Positions 31,003 to 32,043 of a stretch of 32,043 bases of DNA are shown here, piece by piece (within the stretch, counting starts at the first letter, position 1; every line of letters begins with the position of its first letter). The notes under the pieces were generated by a model. That model was not told the DNA's origin, searched no databases, and saw only the letters and a list, made by a program, of their open reading frames with translations. The position numbers and the translations under genes were made by a program. The DNA lies in NCBI GenBank assembly GCA_027483465.1, contig JAIXUQ010000030.1, positions 1 to 32,043 on the forward strand, in the 5' to 3' direction. Source of the DNA: Sphingomonadales bacterium (GTDB lineage Bacteria > Pseudomonadota > Alphaproteobacteria > Sphingomonadales > Sphingomonadaceae).

Positions 31003-32043
31003 GCCGGGGTCTCCATCGTGGCGGCCGCCGACGCGGTGCGGGCCGGGTCGCAATCAAATTCCAGCACCAGCACCGTCGCCACCGGATCGCGCCAGGCGGG
31101 CGGCACCTCGATCAACACCTCGCCGGGGCCATCGACATGCATCAGTTCATCGATCACCGGGATGCGGGTTTCAAACGGCAGCGGCTCGGCATGGCCCAGC
31201 ACGCGCACCTGCCGCAGGTGGCGCACCGGCACGCCGCGCACCGAGACCGGCGCCACCGGCTGCATCAGCAGATGGCAATAGAGCGTCTGGCCCTTCAGCG
31301 TTGTCGGCCCCGGAAACTGCCAGGGCTTGAGGCCGGCGGTGGTGCCGATGATCGCCTCCCCGTGGCGGGCCATCCAGCGCTGGAATTCGGCCATCCGTTC
31401 GGCCTGCGGCGGCGGGATGCGGCCATCGCCATCCGGCCCGATGTTAAGCAGCAGATTACCGCCCCGCCCGGCCACTTCGCACAGCGTGTGCACCAGGGCG
31501 GCCGGCGATTTGTACCGGTCATCGCCGGCATGGAAACCCCAGCTCATGTTCATGGTGAGGCAGGTTTCCCAGGGCTCGGCCGGCGGTTCGGGCGGCACGA
31601 ACTGTTCGGGCGTCGCGAAATCGCCATGGCCCGGCAGACGGTCGTTGATCAGGATATCCGGCTGCAGGCGGCGGATCAGCTGCGCCAGCCCGTCCACATC
31701 CCACATCTCGGGGCTGCGTTCCCAGGCGCCATCAAACCAGATCATGTCGATGGTGCCGTAATTGCTCAGCAATTCGCTCACCTGCCCGCGCACATGGGCC
31801 AGATAGTCGGCCCAGCCCCCGGGGGTTGGCGCCGGATAGCCGCCGAACACATAGGGCCGCATGGCATCGGTGAAGGCGGGATAGGCCGGGTGATGCCAAT
31901 CGGGCAGCGAATAATAGAGCCCCACCTTGAGGCCGTGGCGCCGGCAGGCCGCAACAAAGGCCCCGACAATGTCCACGCCCGGCGCGGTCTGGCCCACGCC
32001 ATGCCCGCCGGATCGGCTGGGCCACAGGGCATAGCCATCATGG
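30999..32043 (-). CDS. GH29 alpha-L-fucosidase, 5' end cut by the window edge
   Basis: At least 347 residues of a GH29 fucosidase are visible; the start lies beyond the right edge. The frame enters at HDGYALWPSRSGGHG, the family's substrate-binding HHDG segment. It continues through VGLYYSLPDWHHPAYP and TIDMIWFDGAWERSP, whose WFDG Asp is the expected nucleophile, and GGNLLLNIGPDGDGRIPPPQAERM. The C-terminal beta-rich domain ends with VLVLEFDCDPARTA. Whether it is secreted cannot be judged without the N-terminus. It differs clearly from the fucosidase at 7038-8471, whose nucleophile region reads WNDIGYP. Its ATGA overlap with the diketo-fuconate hydrolase gene places it in fucose release and catabolism. 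Confidence 0.94.
   Translation of the reverse strand, partial: HDGYALWPSRSGGHGVGQTAPGVDIVGAFVAACRRHGLKVGLYYSLPDWHHPAYPAFTDAMRPYVFGGYPAPTPGGWADYLAHVRGQVSELLSNYGTIDMIWFDGAWERSPEMWDVDGLAQLIRRLQPDILINDRLPGHGDFATPEQFVPPEPPAEPWETCLTMNMSWGFHAGDDRYKSPAALVHTLCEVAGRGGNLLLNIGPDGDGRIPPPQAERMAEFQRWMARHGEAIIGTTAGLKPWQFPGPTTLKGQTLYCHLLMQPVAPVSVRGVPVRHLRQVRVLGHAEPLPFETRIPVIDELMHVDGPGEVLIEVPPAWRDPVATVLVLEFDCDPARTASAAATMETPA

Noticed and set aside
1-32043. Mobile elements, tRNA or rRNA genes, prophage or defence systems
   Set aside because: No transposase or integrase motifs, no terminal repeats and no RNA gene structure were found; the coding style is uniform across the window.

Overview
The window is very GC-rich DNA from an aerobic Gram-negative bacterium, most likely an alphaproteobacterium of the sphingomonad type. 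That placement is inferred from base composition, the 4-bp ATGA gene overlaps, the BLUF/c-di-GMP genes and the kind of sugar and aromatic catabolism encoded; no rRNA or other phylogenetic marker is present. I see no mobile element, tRNA, rRNA or CRISPR array. Coding density is high, and nearly all other long open frames are antisense shadows caused by GC-rich third codon positions.

Layout. (1) 1-2534: glutaryl-CoA dehydrogenase (cut by the left edge), a fumarylacetoacetate-hydrolase-family gene and a CsaA-type tRNA-binding protein. (2) 2838-4708: a two-gene light-signalling operon with a GGDEF-EAL c-di-GMP enzyme and a stand-alone BLUF blue-light sensor. (3) 4882-5547: an RraA-family aldolase-like gene. 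(4) 5552-21029, minus strand: a compact run of 14 genes, most joined by ATGA overlaps. In transcription order these are a CurA-type ene-reductase, a small phosphohistidine (PEP-utilising mobile domain) protein, an unrecognised 488-aa protein, an AMP-forming CoA ligase, a 204-aa unknown, a truncated pyruvate-phosphate-dikinase-like kinase, BCCP, biotin carboxylase, a divergent pyruvate-carboxylase-type carboxyltransferase, thiolase, acyl-CoA dehydrogenase, a cytoplasmic GH29 alpha-L-fucosidase, and a split UxaA-type dehydratase (small SAF plus large subunit). (5) 21243-25663, plus strand and divergent from region 4: aldo/keto reductase, zinc-type dehydrogenase, IclR regulator and GPH sugar symporter. 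(6) 25680-32043: an almost textbook oxidative L-fucose pathway (mutarotase, fucose dehydrogenase, fuconolactonase, L-fuconate dehydratase, 2-keto-3-deoxyfuconate dehydrogenase, diketo-acid hydrolase) plus a second GH29 fucosidase cut by the right edge.

How the genes may work together. The right-hand genes would release L-fucose, import a glycoside or sugar, and oxidise L-fucose to pyruvate and L-lactate. The large minus-strand operon combines a dikinase-like phosphotransferase with a biotin carboxylase, a CoA ligase and a thiolase. From memory, that combination is the logic of the recently described 4-hydroxyacetophenone/acetovanillone pathways (Hpe in Rhodococcus, Acv/Vce in Sphingobium): phosphorylate a phenolic ketone, carboxylate its methyl group, form the CoA thioester and cleave it. 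With fucosidases in and beside the operon, the locus may serve a fucosylated or otherwise deoxy-glycosylated aromatic compound. That link is inference. The least explained parts, and the best candidates for new biology, are the 488-aa and 204-aa proteins, the second phosphohistidine protein, and the carboxyltransferase that appears to have lost the usual metal-binding lysine and one histidine.
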